NCBI GenBank assembly: GCA_910588875.1
Contig: CAJURT010000009.1
Span: forward strand, 1 to 64,000
Direction of reading: 5' to 3'
DNA length: 64,000 nucleotides
Source of the DNA: an uncultured Lachnospiraceae bacterium
GTDB taxonomy: Bacteria; Bacillota; Clostridia; Lachnospirales; Lachnospiraceae
The position numbers were made by a program, and so were the translations under genes. Shown in pieces: positions 42,924 to 51,877 of the stretch. Within the stretch, counting starts at the first letter, position 1; every line of letters starts with the position of its first letter. The notes beneath the pieces are model-generated. The model did not search any database, was not told the origin of the DNA, and worked only from the letters and a program-made list of their open reading frames with translations.

Positions 42924-44383
42924 CGCTTTTCTTTCCTGTTAGCCTTTCTTTTCTTATACAATGCATTCACACAGTATTGAAACTCATCGCTTTTCAAAAT
43001 TGCAGATACCAAAATAAATGTTACTATCCCGGTAAAAACCTGAAGCCCTAATTTGATTACTGTTGCTGTACTAACCCCTGATACCAAAGAAACCATGGCT
43101 CCCATAGCAATACAAGAACAGACAGTTTTATTCACATCTTTAAATAGCATATTGATTTTATAATCTATATATTTTCCTGCATAATATATGCTGATAGCAA
43201 TATTTATTAAGGCACAAGCTGCTGATGCCATTGCTATCCATAACACCCCATATTGCATCACCAAAATCAACGATAATACTGCAATGATTGTTTTTATAAC
43301 CTGCATTTTCAAGAATATATCTGCCCTGCCGACAGCTTTCAACATCTCCCGGATAGGTATCTCAATACATCTCGTTGCATATACCAAACAAGCCAATTCC
43401 ATATATGGAACAGCAAAAATCCATTTTTCTGAAAGCAAAATCTTGACGATTGATTCTGATGTTATTACTGCCCCTGACAACAAGGGAAACATGATATAAG
43501 AAGACAATGAAATCCACTTCCTAAAAATCCCCCTCAATTGGTCTATATTCCCCTGAGATTGAGACAAAACTGGAAACATAACTGCACTCAACGAATTAAG
43601 TACATTTGTTGCCATTGTATTCGGAAGCAACTGCCCTTTGTTATAATATGCCAAATCACTTGCTGCATACTTTTTCCCTATAACCATCCCCCTAAACTGC
43701 TCATTTAAAGAAACAATAATGCTTGAAAGCATTACTCTCCATGCGAAGGAATACAACTGTTTTGCCCTTTCAATAGAGAACTTTTTTTGAGGGCGCCAAC
43801 CGGCTTTAAACCATAAAACCAGCGTCTCAAAGCATATTAAACTCAATGACTGAATTACTAATGCCCAAGCACCCCCTCCAGATAACGCCACTCCAATCCC
43901 TAAAATGCCAGATGCAACTTTTCCGGTGATTGTAGAATAAAAGTAAAACCGAAACATCATGCACCGCGAAATATAAGCTGTCTGTATAGAATTAACTGCT
44001 GCAATTATAATACTGATTGACAGAACCCTTAGCATAACACAAAGTTGTGTATAGCCATAAAAATTAGCTATACCAGGAGCCCCCAAAAATAAAATGGTAT
44101 AAATAATAACAGAAATCATTAGATTTGCCCAAAACATTGTTGAAAAATCCAAGCCATCTGCCTTCTCTTTTTGGATTAAAGCATTCCCCAACCCGCTTGT
44201 AACAAAAATTGTGGAAAATGTAACAAAAATTGTTATCATCTCCACAATCCCGAAATCTTCAGGTTCAAGAATACGTGCCAAGACAGCAGTAACAGAAAAG
44301 GATACGATTAGTGCTGCTGTTCTTTCAGCTAATTTCCATATTATATTTCTGATTATTTTATTTTTATCAGAACTTTCCCTCAT
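42920..44383 (-). CDS. Polysaccharide flippase (Wzx/TuaB-like)
   Basis: The 487-residue protein has about twelve to fourteen membrane spans and the family start IIRNIIWKLAERTAALIVSFSVTAVLARILEPEDFG. It is related to the flippase at 13930-15381 but clearly diverged and far more AT-rich. With the EpsG-like protein next to it, it makes a Wzx/Wzy pair for one polymer. It overlaps the GT4 gene by four bases. Confidence 0.87.
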   Translation of the reverse strand: MRESSDKNKIIRNIIWKLAERTAALIVSFSVTAVLARILEPEDFGIVEMITIFVTFSTIFVTSGLGNALIQKEKADGLDFSTMFWANLMISVIIYTILFLGAPGIANFYGYTQLCVMLRVLSISIIIAAVNSIQTAYISRCMMFRFYFYSTITGKVASGILGIGVALSGGGAWALVIQSLSLICFETLVLWFKAGWRPQKKFSIERAKQLYSFAWRVMLSSIIVSLNEQFRGMVIGKKYAASDLAYYNKGQLLPNTMATNVLNSLSAVMFPVLSQSQGNIDQLRGIFRKWISLSSYIMFPLLSGAVITSESIVKILLSEKWIFAVPYMELACLVYATRCIEIPIREMLKAVGRADIFLKMQVIKTIIAVLSLILVMQYGVLWIAMASAACALINIAISIYYAGKYIDYKINMLFKDVNKTVCSCIAMGAMVSLVSGVSTATVIKLGLQVFTGIVTFILVSAILKSDEFQYCVNALYKKRKANRKEKR

Positions 44384-44391
44384 CTATGTGC

Positions 44392-45525
44392 CTAAAACCC
44401 TCCAGCATTAAATAAAATCATTGCCAAATAACGCAATGTCAAAAATGATAGTGAAAAAAATACTATTACAAAAAACATTTGCCCTTCTCGTGTTTTCTTA
44501 CTATACGTGCTTAATTGATCTACAAATAGAAAAATGTGGAAATAGCAAAATGCTCCTAATCTCCACATCCAATACATATAATAACTCATTAAAATTGTAA
44601 AAGAACCAAACATAGAAATCATTAGTAGTTCATCATAATTTTTTATTCTGTTTTTTAATTCAGGTCTTTTAATAAAACCATAAATAGTAATGATATAATA
44701 GGGGAAACCCTTAAATACTGTCATTATATTACTTGATATAGCAATCCCGCCCGTATCATCTAAATATCGGCTAATTTCTGCAATTATTACTGGAAAAATC
44801 TTACCCAATAACTGAATTCCTATTCTTGTCATATTACTAAATGAACAAATACATATTACTGATGTTATTGCAAACAACATTCTCATCCATCTCTTTTTTG
44901 CAAAAAGAAGCATAACCATAAATGGAATTATAATAATTGCTGATTCATGAAACAAAATTGCCATAAAAGTAAAAACAATAGTTAAAAACCATCTCTTTTT
45001 TAAAAATGCTGTTAACGCTAATGCACAAAAAACTATTGATAATACTTGTTTTAACAAATAAAAACTATACACAAGAGAACTACTGCTTACTAATAGCACA
45101 AGTGTCTTCCATGTAGCATTATCTTCCCAGCAATATACAATTAAAAATAATAATACACTTAAAAATGTTACTGTAAAAAAAAGCCATTTAGGATCATGTG
45201 TAAATATATGCAAAAAATCCACAATGACCCTTAACCCGGTTGTCCAGTAATCGGGATAATCACCCACAAACCGATAGGCATAATTCCCTCTATCCTTAAC
45301 ATATGGAAATTTAGAAACATAAACAGAATATATTCCAAATAGTAACGAAACCAGAAAAATTAAATAAAATCCCAATTTTTTATTATTTTTATATACATGG
45401 CCAAAGGTATTAACTCGCATGAATAAAGAAGAAAATTTATATTTCGAAATCAAAAAAAACATCGCAATAAATACCAAATAAAGAACCAACTTAACAATAT
45501 ATTCTAAATATATCAACTCGCCCAC
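44392..45525 (-). CDS. EpsG-like polysaccharide polymerase
   Basis: The 377-residue membrane protein has about ten spans. The family-like region DRGNYAYRFVG follows the second span, and FHESAIIIIPFMVML is a typical EpsG segment. EpsG/Wzy proteins join repeat units outside the membrane. Weak similarity is usual for this class, so the call rests on topology, size and position between the epimerase and flippase genes. It is the most AT-rich gene of the region. Confidence 0.8.
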   Translation of the reverse strand: MGELIYLEYIVKLVLYLVFIAMFFLISKYKFSSLFMRVNTFGHVYKNNKKLGFYLIFLVSLLFGIYSVYVSKFPYVKDRGNYAYRFVGDYPDYWTTGLRVIVDFLHIFTHDPKWLFFTVTFLSVLLFLIVYCWEDNATWKTLVLLVSSSSLVYSFYLLKQVLSIVFCALALTAFLKKRWFLTIVFTFMAILFHESAIIIIPFMVMLLFAKKRWMRMLFAITSVICICSFSNMTRIGIQLLGKIFPVIIAEISRYLDDTGGIAISSNIMTVFKGFPYYIITIYGFIKRPELKNRIKNYDELLMISMFGSFTILMSYYMYWMWRLGAFCYFHIFLFVDQLSTYSKKTREGQMFFVIVFFSLSFLTLRYLAMILFNAGGF

Positions 45526-45528
45526 CTA

Positions 45529-46503
45529 TTAAAGATTTTCCTTATACCACTCAATCGCCGCCTCTATCCCCCGCTCAAAACCCCAGTCCGGGTCATATCC
45601 CAGCAGCCTCTTTGCCTTACTGATATCCGCATTGGAGTGCTTAATATCCCCGGCCCGCTCCGGTCCGAATTCCGGCTCAATATCTGCCCCCAGTGCCTTC
45701 GCCAAGCCATAATAAATATCTATCAGGTACTCTCGGCCGCCATACGCTATGTTATACGCCTCCCCAGCCGCTTCATGTGGGGCCTGGCAGGCTTTTAGGT
45801 TCGCCTCAATTACATTCTCAATATAGGTAAAATCCCGGCTCTGCTTCCCGTCCCCATGAATCACCGGCCTCTGGCCCCCCATCAGCTGCTTGATGAATTT
45901 GGGGATTACCGCTGCATATGCCCCGTCCGGATCCTGCCTCCTGCCAAACACATTGAAGTACCTCATGCCATACGTATCCAGTCCATACAGCTTCGTATAG
46001 AGTTTCCCATACTCCTCATCCACCCGCTTTGTCAAGGCATAGGGGGATAGCAGGTTCCCTTCCTGGCCCTCCACCTTTGGCAGTACCGGATGGTCCCCAT
46101 ATACAGAGGAACTGGAAGCATAGACAAACTTCTTCACCCCTTGCTGCCTGGCTGCCTCCATCATATTCAGCGTGCCCCCGATATTGACCTCCTCATAGTA
46201 AAGCGGCATTTCTATGCTCCTTGGCACACTCCCCCAGGCTGCCTGATGCAGGGTATAATCCACCCCTTCGCACGCCTCCATGCAGGTATTTAAGTCTGTA
46301 ATGTCACCCTTTATAAATGTGTACCCCGGATGGCCAAGGAACATATCCACATTCTCCTGCTTCCCCGTGGATAAGTTGTCAAGGCACCGTACCCGGCATC
46401 CCATGTTTAATATTGCCTCGCATAAATTAGACCCGATGAAACCGGCTCCACCTGTCACAAGAAAAACAGATCCCTCTTCAAATTTCACTTTAGAATATCC
46501 CAT
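45529..46503 (-). CDS. NAD-dependent UDP-sugar 4-epimerase (WbpP-like)
   Basis: The extended SDR enzyme has the NAD-binding motif VTGGAGFIGSNL, the catalytic SSSSVYG and YALTK (Tyr-x-x-x-Lys) motifs, and SRDFTYIENVIEANL. HQAAWGSVPRSIEMPL matches the WbpP/TviC type of UDP-N-acetylglucosamine 4-epimerases rather than GalE of primary metabolism. Beside a nucleotide-sugar dehydrogenase it predicts UDP-N-acetylgalactosaminuronic acid or a related uronate. It is GC-richer than the genes downstream. Confidence 0.87.
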   Translation of the reverse strand: MGYSKVKFEEGSVFLVTGGAGFIGSNLCEAILNMGCRVRCLDNLSTGKQENVDMFLGHPGYTFIKGDITDLNTCMEACEGVDYTLHQAAWGSVPRSIEMPLYYEEVNIGGTLNMMEAARQQGVKKFVYASSSSVYGDHPVLPKVEGQEGNLLSPYALTKRVDEEYGKLYTKLYGLDTYGMRYFNVFGRRQDPDGAYAAVIPKFIKQLMGGQRPVIHGDGKQSRDFTYIENVIEANLKACQAPHEAAGEAYNIAYGGREYLIDIYYGLAKALGADIEPEFGPERAGDIKHSNADISKAKRLLGYDPDWGFERGIEAAIEWYKENL

Positions 46504-46548
46504 CTTTTTGCTCCCTGCCTTTGCCTCTTTCCTGTTATCCTGCCCAAA

Positions 46549-46576
46549 TAAAAAAAGCCCTTTTTATGGCTTTGGT
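46549..46576 (-). terminator. Intra-operon terminator or attenuator
   Basis: On the minus strand AAAGCC and GGCTTT form a six-bp stem over an eight-base loop, followed directly by a run of T. It lies between the sugar dehydrogenase and epimerase genes. In an operon headed by NusG-family antiterminators such a site could be read through conditionally. Confidence 0.55.
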
Positions 46577-46585
46577 TTTTACGGA

Positions 46586-47902
46586 TTATAGCCTCCAGTA
46601 ACTATATCCTGCTTCCTCATATTCTTCTTTGTCAAACATCCCTTTCAGGTCAAAAAGGATCTTTTTCCTGTTGCCATAAAACCGTCCTATGTCCTCCATG
46701 CCCAGTTTCCTGAATCTCCCATGGGCCACCGCAAACACAACGGCATCCATATCCCTGACATCCTCCATGCCAGCAAACTCTATCCCATATAGCCCTTTAG
46801 CCTCACCCGCATCTGCCTCCGGGTCAGCTACAGTAGGCGTAATGCCATACTCCGCAAGTTCCCGAATGATGTCAATGACCTTTGTATTCCTGGTATCCGG
46901 GCAATCCTCCTTAAATGTAAAACCCAAGATGGCCACCTTTGCCTGTTTCACCGGCCTGTCCGTGGCAATCAGTTTCTTAACTATATTTTCCGCCACATAT
47001 TTCCCCATATCATCATTAATCCTTCTGCCTGACAGGATCACCTGGCTGTGATATCCCAGCATCTCGGCCTTATAAGTAAGGTAATAGGGATCCACCCCAA
47101 TGCAGTGCCCTCCCACAAGCCCCGGGGTGAACTTTAAAAAGTTCCACTTCGTCCCTGCTGCTTCCAGGACGGCCTTCGTATCAATCCCCATCTTATTGAA
47201 AATGATGGACAGTTCGTTCATAAATGCAATATTGATATCACGCTGGCTGTTTTCAATCACCTTTGCAGCTTCCGCCACTTTGATGCTTTCTGCCCGGTGC
47301 ACTCCGGCCTCCACCACCAATTCATACACCCGAGCCACTATATCCAGGGTTTCCCCATCCATCCCGGAAACGATCTTTTTGATTGTTTCCAGCCGGTGCA
47401 CCTTGTCGCCTGGATTGATGCGCTCTGGTGAATACCCAATCTTAAAATCCCTGCCGCATTTCAGCCCGGACTCTTTTTCCAAAATGGGAACACATACCTC
47501 TTCCGTCACCCCAGGGTAGACAGTAGACTCGAATACCACCACTGACCCCCTGGACAGGTTCCTTCCAAGGATCCTGCTTGCGCCTTCCACCGGTGACAGA
47601 TCAGGGGTATGGTCATCATTGACTGGGGTCGGCACTGCCACAATATGGAATTTTGCTTCCTGCAGTCTCTGCTCATCCGCAGTAAAACCTACTGTAGAAA
47701 CCCTTATCTCCTCATCCCCCACCTCCCGGGTCGGGTCAATTCCCTTTTGGTAAAGCATTATCTTTTCCTTGTTCAGGTCAAAGCCAATTACATCCAACTT
47801 TTTTGCAAAAGCCACCGCAATAGGCATGCCAACATAGCCCAGGCCTATTAAGGACAGTTTTTCCTCATGGGAAAGCAATTTCTCATACAGATCCGTATAC
47901 AT
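46586..47902 (-). CDS. UDP-N-acetyl-hexosamine 6-dehydrogenase (WbpO/TviB type)
   Basis: The protein has the NAD-binding GLGYVGMPIAVAF, the family segment VPTPVNDDHTPDLSPVEGAS and the catalytic region LVGGHCIGVDPYYLTYKAE with the active cysteine, followed by GFTFKEDCPDTRNTK. It oxidises a UDP-N-acetylhexosamine twice to the uronate. I start it at 47902 (MYTDLYEK) because AGAGG lies eight bases upstream. An ATG at 47938 is possible but has no ribosome site and overlaps the upstream gene. Confidence 0.9.
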   Translation of the reverse strand: MYTDLYEKLLSHEEKLSLIGLGYVGMPIAVAFAKKLDVIGFDLNKEKIMLYQKGIDPTREVGDEEIRVSTVGFTADEQRLQEAKFHIVAVPTPVNDDHTPDLSPVEGASRILGRNLSRGSVVVFESTVYPGVTEEVCVPILEKESGLKCGRDFKIGYSPERINPGDKVHRLETIKKIVSGMDGETLDIVARVYELVVEAGVHRAESIKVAEAAKVIENSQRDINIAFMNELSIIFNKMGIDTKAVLEAAGTKWNFLKFTPGLVGGHCIGVDPYYLTYKAEMLGYHSQVILSGRRINDDMGKYVAENIVKKLIATDRPVKQAKVAILGFTFKEDCPDTRNTKVIDIIRELAEYGITPTVADPEADAGEAKGLYGIEFAGMEDVRDMDAVVFAVAHGRFRKLGMEDIGRFYGNRKKILFDLKGMFDKEEYEEAGYSYWRL

Positions 47903-47927
47903 TTTATTTACCTCTTGTGCTGTTTTT

Positions 47928-49058
47928 TTATTGCTCATTATAGTTATGGTAATGTCTACCTTTTTTCAGAATCCTCTCTATTTCTGCCATATATTTTCCA
48001 ACCACAATATCACGGTTGAATTCTTTTTCCATCTTTTCTCTCCCTGCCTTTCCCATGGCTTCCCTTTCTCCATTAGACATGGCCAAAAATTTTTCTATAG
48101 CTATACTTAAACCGAGGGCATCGCCTGCTTGGAATGCTATCCCTGTCACCTCTGGTTCAAAAGCTTCTATACATCCATGAACATCTGTTGCAATCACAGG
48201 CCTTCCTGTTGCTGCTGCCTCCAGCAGCACATTTGACATCCCCTCATGGTAAGAGGCATGGATAATCGCATGGCTCTCAGCTATATATGGATGAATATCT
48301 GGCTGCTGCGGAATATAGGTAATTATATTTTTTCTTTCATATTTTTGGATGGTTTCGCCATAGTTCTCATCAAAATCCCCAATTAACCGAAAAACAGTAT
48401 CCGGATATTTCTTCTTGGTTTTTTCTGCTGCTTCCAATATTTCATGGATCCCTTTATCCTTCATTATCCTTCCGACCGTTGTAAAGACAACAGGGAATTT
48501 TGCTTTTGGATACGGTTCATAACAGTGTTTATCTATATTTACCCCTGAACCAGGTATGATGTCGCTTTGTTTCTTTGTTACTATATGTTTCTTATCCATA
48601 TACTCCTGGTTTTCTCTGTTTTGAAAAAAAACCTTGGCCGCTTTTTTTAACCCAATGCGGTACAATAATAAAGCGACAAACCGAAGGCTTCCCTTGTTTT
48701 TTATTGATGTCCCCAGCCCCGTAATATTTGCAATATAAGGAATTCCCAAAAGAGAACAGGCAATCCCGCCATAGGCATTTGGCTTTATTGTGTATGTGAG
48801 CACGATATCCGGCTTTTCCCGCTTTAAAAGCCGTACATAATACCGGATAAGCTTCCAGTCTTTCTTTATGCTTGTCCCTCTCCGCTCCAAATAACAGTTT
48901 AAAGCCACTTTACAGCCTATGGATTTGATCTCCTCTATAAATATGCCCTCTGGTACAGAGACCTGCACTTTATAATCTTCTTCTATTAATCTCTCTATCA
49001 GTTCCCTGCGGAATTTGATAAGGCCAGTACAATCATTTGTTAATATCAATACCTTCAT
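47928..49058 (-). CDS. GT4 glycosyltransferase, PglA-like
   Basis: The 376-residue GT-B enzyme has KPDIVLTYTIKPNAYGG and ITGLGTSIKNKGSL in its N-domain, as in the PglA/CapM group, and ASYHEGMSNVLLEAAATGRPVIATDVHGC at the donor site. PglA-like enzymes add the second sugar onto a lipid-linked bacillosamine-type primer. This fits the PglC-, PglD- and PglE-like genes directly upstream. It overlaps the priming-transferase gene by 26 bases. Confidence 0.9.
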   Translation of the reverse strand: MKVLILTNDCTGLIKFRRELIERLIEEDYKVQVSVPEGIFIEEIKSIGCKVALNCYLERRGTSIKKDWKLIRYYVRLLKREKPDIVLTYTIKPNAYGGIACSLLGIPYIANITGLGTSIKNKGSLRFVALLLYRIGLKKAAKVFFQNRENQEYMDKKHIVTKKQSDIIPGSGVNIDKHCYEPYPKAKFPVVFTTVGRIMKDKGIHEILEAAEKTKKKYPDTVFRLIGDFDENYGETIQKYERKNIITYIPQQPDIHPYIAESHAIIHASYHEGMSNVLLEAAATGRPVIATDVHGCIEAFEPEVTGIAFQAGDALGLSIAIEKFLAMSNGEREAMGKAGREKMEKEFNRDIVVGKYMAEIERILKKGRHYHNYNEQ

Positions 49059-49677
49059 ATTGGCTTCCTTTAAACTTTTCCATCGTCACCGACGTCCCGG
49101 AACTTATCCCTTCACGGGAAAGCACCGTCCACACAGTTTTCAAAATAATTCTCCAATCCCCCAAAAAACTGATGTGATCCACATATTCCACATCCCAGTT
49201 CAACCTTTCTTCCCAGGAAACAGCATTCCTTCCATGCACCTGGGCCAGCCCTGTCAGCCCGGGGCGGACTTCTTGCCTCCTGGCCTGGACTCTGTTGTAG
49301 AGCGGAAGGTATTCAACCAGCAACGGCCTCGGCCCCACAATACTCATATCGCCTTTCAAAATATTGAAAATTTCCGGTAATTCATCCAAGGAAAGCCCCC
49401 GCAGCTTTTGTCCAAACTTTGTCAGCCTCACTTCATCTGGTAAAAACTCACCATTTTTGTCTTTCCTATCTGCCATGGAACGGAACTTATAAAGTTTGAA
49501 AACCTTCCCGTCCAAACCAGGGCGGTTCTGGATAAAAAACACCGGCGATCCCAGCTTTATTCGGATCAGTATGGCTATTACTGCCATAACCGGACTCAAC
49601 AAGACAACCGCTACAAGCGCACATAAAAGATCCTGTGGGCGTTTCACATACTTTTCATAGAATCCCCGACGATGCAT
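49033..49677 (-). CDS. Polyprenyl-phosphate sugar-phosphotransferase (PglC-like)
   Basis: A monotopic phosphoglycosyltransferase with one N-terminal re-entrant membrane helix (LLCALVAVVLLSPVMAVIAILIRI), the KFRSMAD region, LDELPEIFNILKGDMSIVGPRPLL and RPGLTGLAQVHGRN. It transfers a sugar phosphate from a UDP-sugar to undecaprenyl phosphate, the first step of repeat-unit synthesis. The small size matches PglC rather than the long WbaP/WcaJ type. The start at 49677 has GGGGGAG close upstream and overlaps the acetyltransferase gene. Confidence 0.92.
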   Translation of the reverse strand: MHRRGFYEKYVKRPQDLLCALVAVVLLSPVMAVIAILIRIKLGSPVFFIQNRPGLDGKVFKLYKFRSMADRKDKNGEFLPDEVRLTKFGQKLRGLSLDELPEIFNILKGDMSIVGPRPLLVEYLPLYNRVQARRQEVRPGLTGLAQVHGRNAVSWEERLNWDVEYVDHISFLGDWRIILKTVWTVLSREGISSGTSVTMEKFKGSQYEGIDINK

Positions 49678-50305
49678 TTTCTCCCCCATGCCTTATCCGT
49701 CTTGCAGGAACACCAACATAAGTTCCCATCACCTTTATATCACCAACCACCACTGCACCTGCCCCGATTATACATTCATCACAAAGGCATATGTTATTCA
49801 CAATGCTGCTCCCGACCCCTATCCATGCCCTGTCCCCGATGGAAACATTCCCCGAGATATGGCTTCCTGGCGCCACATGCACATAATTCCCTATTTTGCA
49901 ATCATGGTCAATGGTACTTCCCGTATTGATAATCACCCCATCCCCAATAACAGCCCCGCTGTTCACTGCAGTATTTGCCATGGCCACCGTTCCGGCTCCC
50001 AATGTCACCCATTCCCCTATCGATGCGCATGGATGAATCAAGGTTGTTATGGTTACTTGCTTTTCCAAAGCCTTTTGGATATCATTCCGGATCCTGTTAT
50101 TTCCGACAGCCACAATAAATTCATGGGTATCCTTCCATTTCTGGTACTCATTTACTTTTCCCATCAACTCATATCCTGGCAATTTTCTGGACAGGTCGTC
50201 ATCCAGGAATGCAATATGGCCATACAAGCCTGTTTTTTGAGCGATATCGGCAATTACCCTTCCATGCCCCCCTGCCCCGATTATCATTAGTTTCCTCATG
50301 TCCAT
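49655..50305 (-). CDS. Sugar N-acyltransferase (PglD/NeuD-like)
   Basis: The 216-residue protein begins with a small Rossmann unit (LMIIGAGGHGRVIADIAQKTG) and continues as a left-handed beta-helix of hexapeptide repeats (VIGDGVIINTGSTIDHDCKIGNYVHVAPGSHISGNVSIG). This is the PglD/NeuD layout. It most likely acetylates the 4-amino group made by the aminotransferase encoded upstream, on a UDP-linked sugar. The histidine in TIDHDC is the expected catalytic base. Confidence 0.9.
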   Translation of the reverse strand: MDMRKLMIIGAGGHGRVIADIAQKTGLYGHIAFLDDDLSRKLPGYELMGKVNEYQKWKDTHEFIVAVGNNRIRNDIQKALEKQVTITTLIHPCASIGEWVTLGAGTVAMANTAVNSGAVIGDGVIINTGSTIDHDCKIGNYVHVAPGSHISGNVSIGDRAWIGVGSSIVNNICLCDECIIGAGAVVVGDIKVMGTYVGVPARRIRHGGENASSGIL

Positions 50306-50343
50306 GGTTTCCTTCTGGTTTCCTAAACAATCGATTTATGTTT

Positions 50344-51642
50344 TTACCTAAAACACCTCTTTACAATCTCAATCACTTTCTCCTGCTCCCCTGCCGTCAT
50401 CTTCCCGTCCGACGGCAGGCACAGCCCCCTGCTGAAAATATCCTTCCCCACATCCCATGCCCTTTCCCCTTTCTGGTAAGCATCCGTCCGCGCCCTCCCA
50501 TCCCCATCACGGGTCACAAACCCATGGTTTCGGTAGACAGGCTGCATATGCATCGGCTTCCACACCGGCCTCCCCTCCATATTAAAATGGGACAGCGCCT
50601 CCAGGATCTCATCCGGGCAGCTTTTCCCGGGCTTATGCACATACAAAGCGCTTTCTTCCGACCTCACACACTCGCACATGGCATCGCAGTCAATGAGCAT
50701 GCAACTCAGCCAGAAATTAGGGGTACTGTTCTCCCCGTCAAATGGGTTCATGGTCACAGGCAGCCCTTTCAGCCCCTCCCGGTAACGCTCATAGATCTCC
50801 CGTTTCCTCTGGATATGCTCCTTTAGGTGCCCCCACTGCCCCCTCACCACCCCGGCAACCACATTGCTCATCCGGTAATTATAGCCCAGTTCCTCATGTT
50901 GGTACCAGGGTGCGGCCTCCCGGGATTGTGTACTCCACTTCCTGGCCTTCCGGGCCGATGGCTCATCCCTTGTCAGGAGCATCCCCCCGGAACTCCCGGT
51001 GATAATCTTATTCCCGTTAAAGGAGATAATACTGTAGTCACCGAATGTGCCCGTCTGCCTCCCCTTGTAGGAAGCCCCCAGGCTTTCTGCCGCATCCTCG
51101 ATGAGCAATGCCTTATGGGTATCGCAGACGGCCCGGATTTCCTCTATCTTCCCTGGTGTCCCATACAGGTGTGCCGCAATCACCAGGCGTGTATCCGGGT
51201 ACTGCCGAAAAGCCCGTTCCAGACCCTGTGGGTCCATATTCCAGGTATCCTGTTCCGTATCAATAAAAACAGCCTCCCCGCCCTCATAGGCAACCGGGTT
51301 TACGGTGGCGCCAAAGGTCATATCGGAGCAGAATACCCTTCTCCCGGCCAGCATCCCGGTATTGGCCGCCTGCCTGCCGTACAGCCGCTCTGCCGCCAGC
51401 CTTACCGCCAAATGCAAGGCTGCGGTGCCGGAGGAGAGGGCGACTGCATAGGGAATCCCGATATAACTGCTGGCCATCCGCTCGATCTCGTTGATATTCT
51501 CACCCACTGTGCTCATCCAGTTGGTCTCATAAGCTTCTTTCATATACTGCAGTTCTTCGCCATGCATCGTCGGCGAAGAAAGCCATACCTTATTTTTACA
51601 TGCCTCTATCCCCTTGAACCTTATGTCTGATTGTATATCCAT
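50344..51642 (-). CDS. UDP-4-amino-sugar aminotransferase (PglE-like)
   Basis: A DegT/DnrJ/EryC1-type enzyme of 432 residues with SSGTAALHLAVRLAAERL, CSDMTFGATVNPVAYEGG, the PLP aspartate region LIEDAAESLGASYKG and the PLP-lysine region SFNGNKIITGSSGGML. It aminates a UDP-4-keto-sugar for the PglD-like enzyme. I start it at 51642 (MDIQSD) behind GGGAG; the longer frame covers only leader DNA. The 4,6-dehydratase (PglF-like) expected in this pathway is not in the window. It is the first biosynthetic gene of the operon. Confidence 0.9.
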   Translation of the reverse strand: MDIQSDIRFKGIEACKNKVWLSSPTMHGEELQYMKEAYETNWMSTVGENINEIERMASSYIGIPYAVALSSGTAALHLAVRLAAERLYGRQAANTGMLAGRRVFCSDMTFGATVNPVAYEGGEAVFIDTEQDTWNMDPQGLERAFRQYPDTRLVIAAHLYGTPGKIEEIRAVCDTHKALLIEDAAESLGASYKGRQTGTFGDYSIISFNGNKIITGSSGGMLLTRDEPSARKARKWSTQSREAAPWYQHEELGYNYRMSNVVAGVVRGQWGHLKEHIQRKREIYERYREGLKGLPVTMNPFDGENSTPNFWLSCMLIDCDAMCECVRSEESALYVHKPGKSCPDEILEALSHFNMEGRPVWKPMHMQPVYRNHGFVTRDGDGRARTDAYQKGERAWDVGKDIFSRGLCLPSDGKMTAGEQEKVIEIVKRCFR

Positions 51643-51745
51643 AACTTTTTCGCTCCCAGTTGAATCCTTATTTCCAGTTAATATTTCCGGTTGGACCAAA
51701 TGCCCCTCGCAAGCATGGCGCATGTCCTCTTGCCCGCACAAATAA

Positions 51746-51801
51746 AGACAGGCTTCGCCACCCCGGCACATTCCCCATGCCCCGGGCTTTAAAGCCTGTC
51801 T
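51746..51801 (-). promoter_or_regulatory. Structured leader hairpin between NusG genes and glycan genes
   Basis: On the minus strand AGACAGGCTT and AAGCCTGTCT form a perfect ten-bp stem, with a nested GC-rich hairpin in the loop, and TTTATTTG follows. It lies in the 235-bp gap between the last NusG-family gene and the aminotransferase gene. It reads as a terminator or antitermination target at the entry to the operon. The rest of the gap holds no gene. Confidence 0.65.
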
Positions 51802-51877
51802 GACCGCCATCCCCTGTATAGCGTGCGAAACGTCTGATACATTCCATGGCTTTTTTGTATTTGGCCTGCCGGAAACA

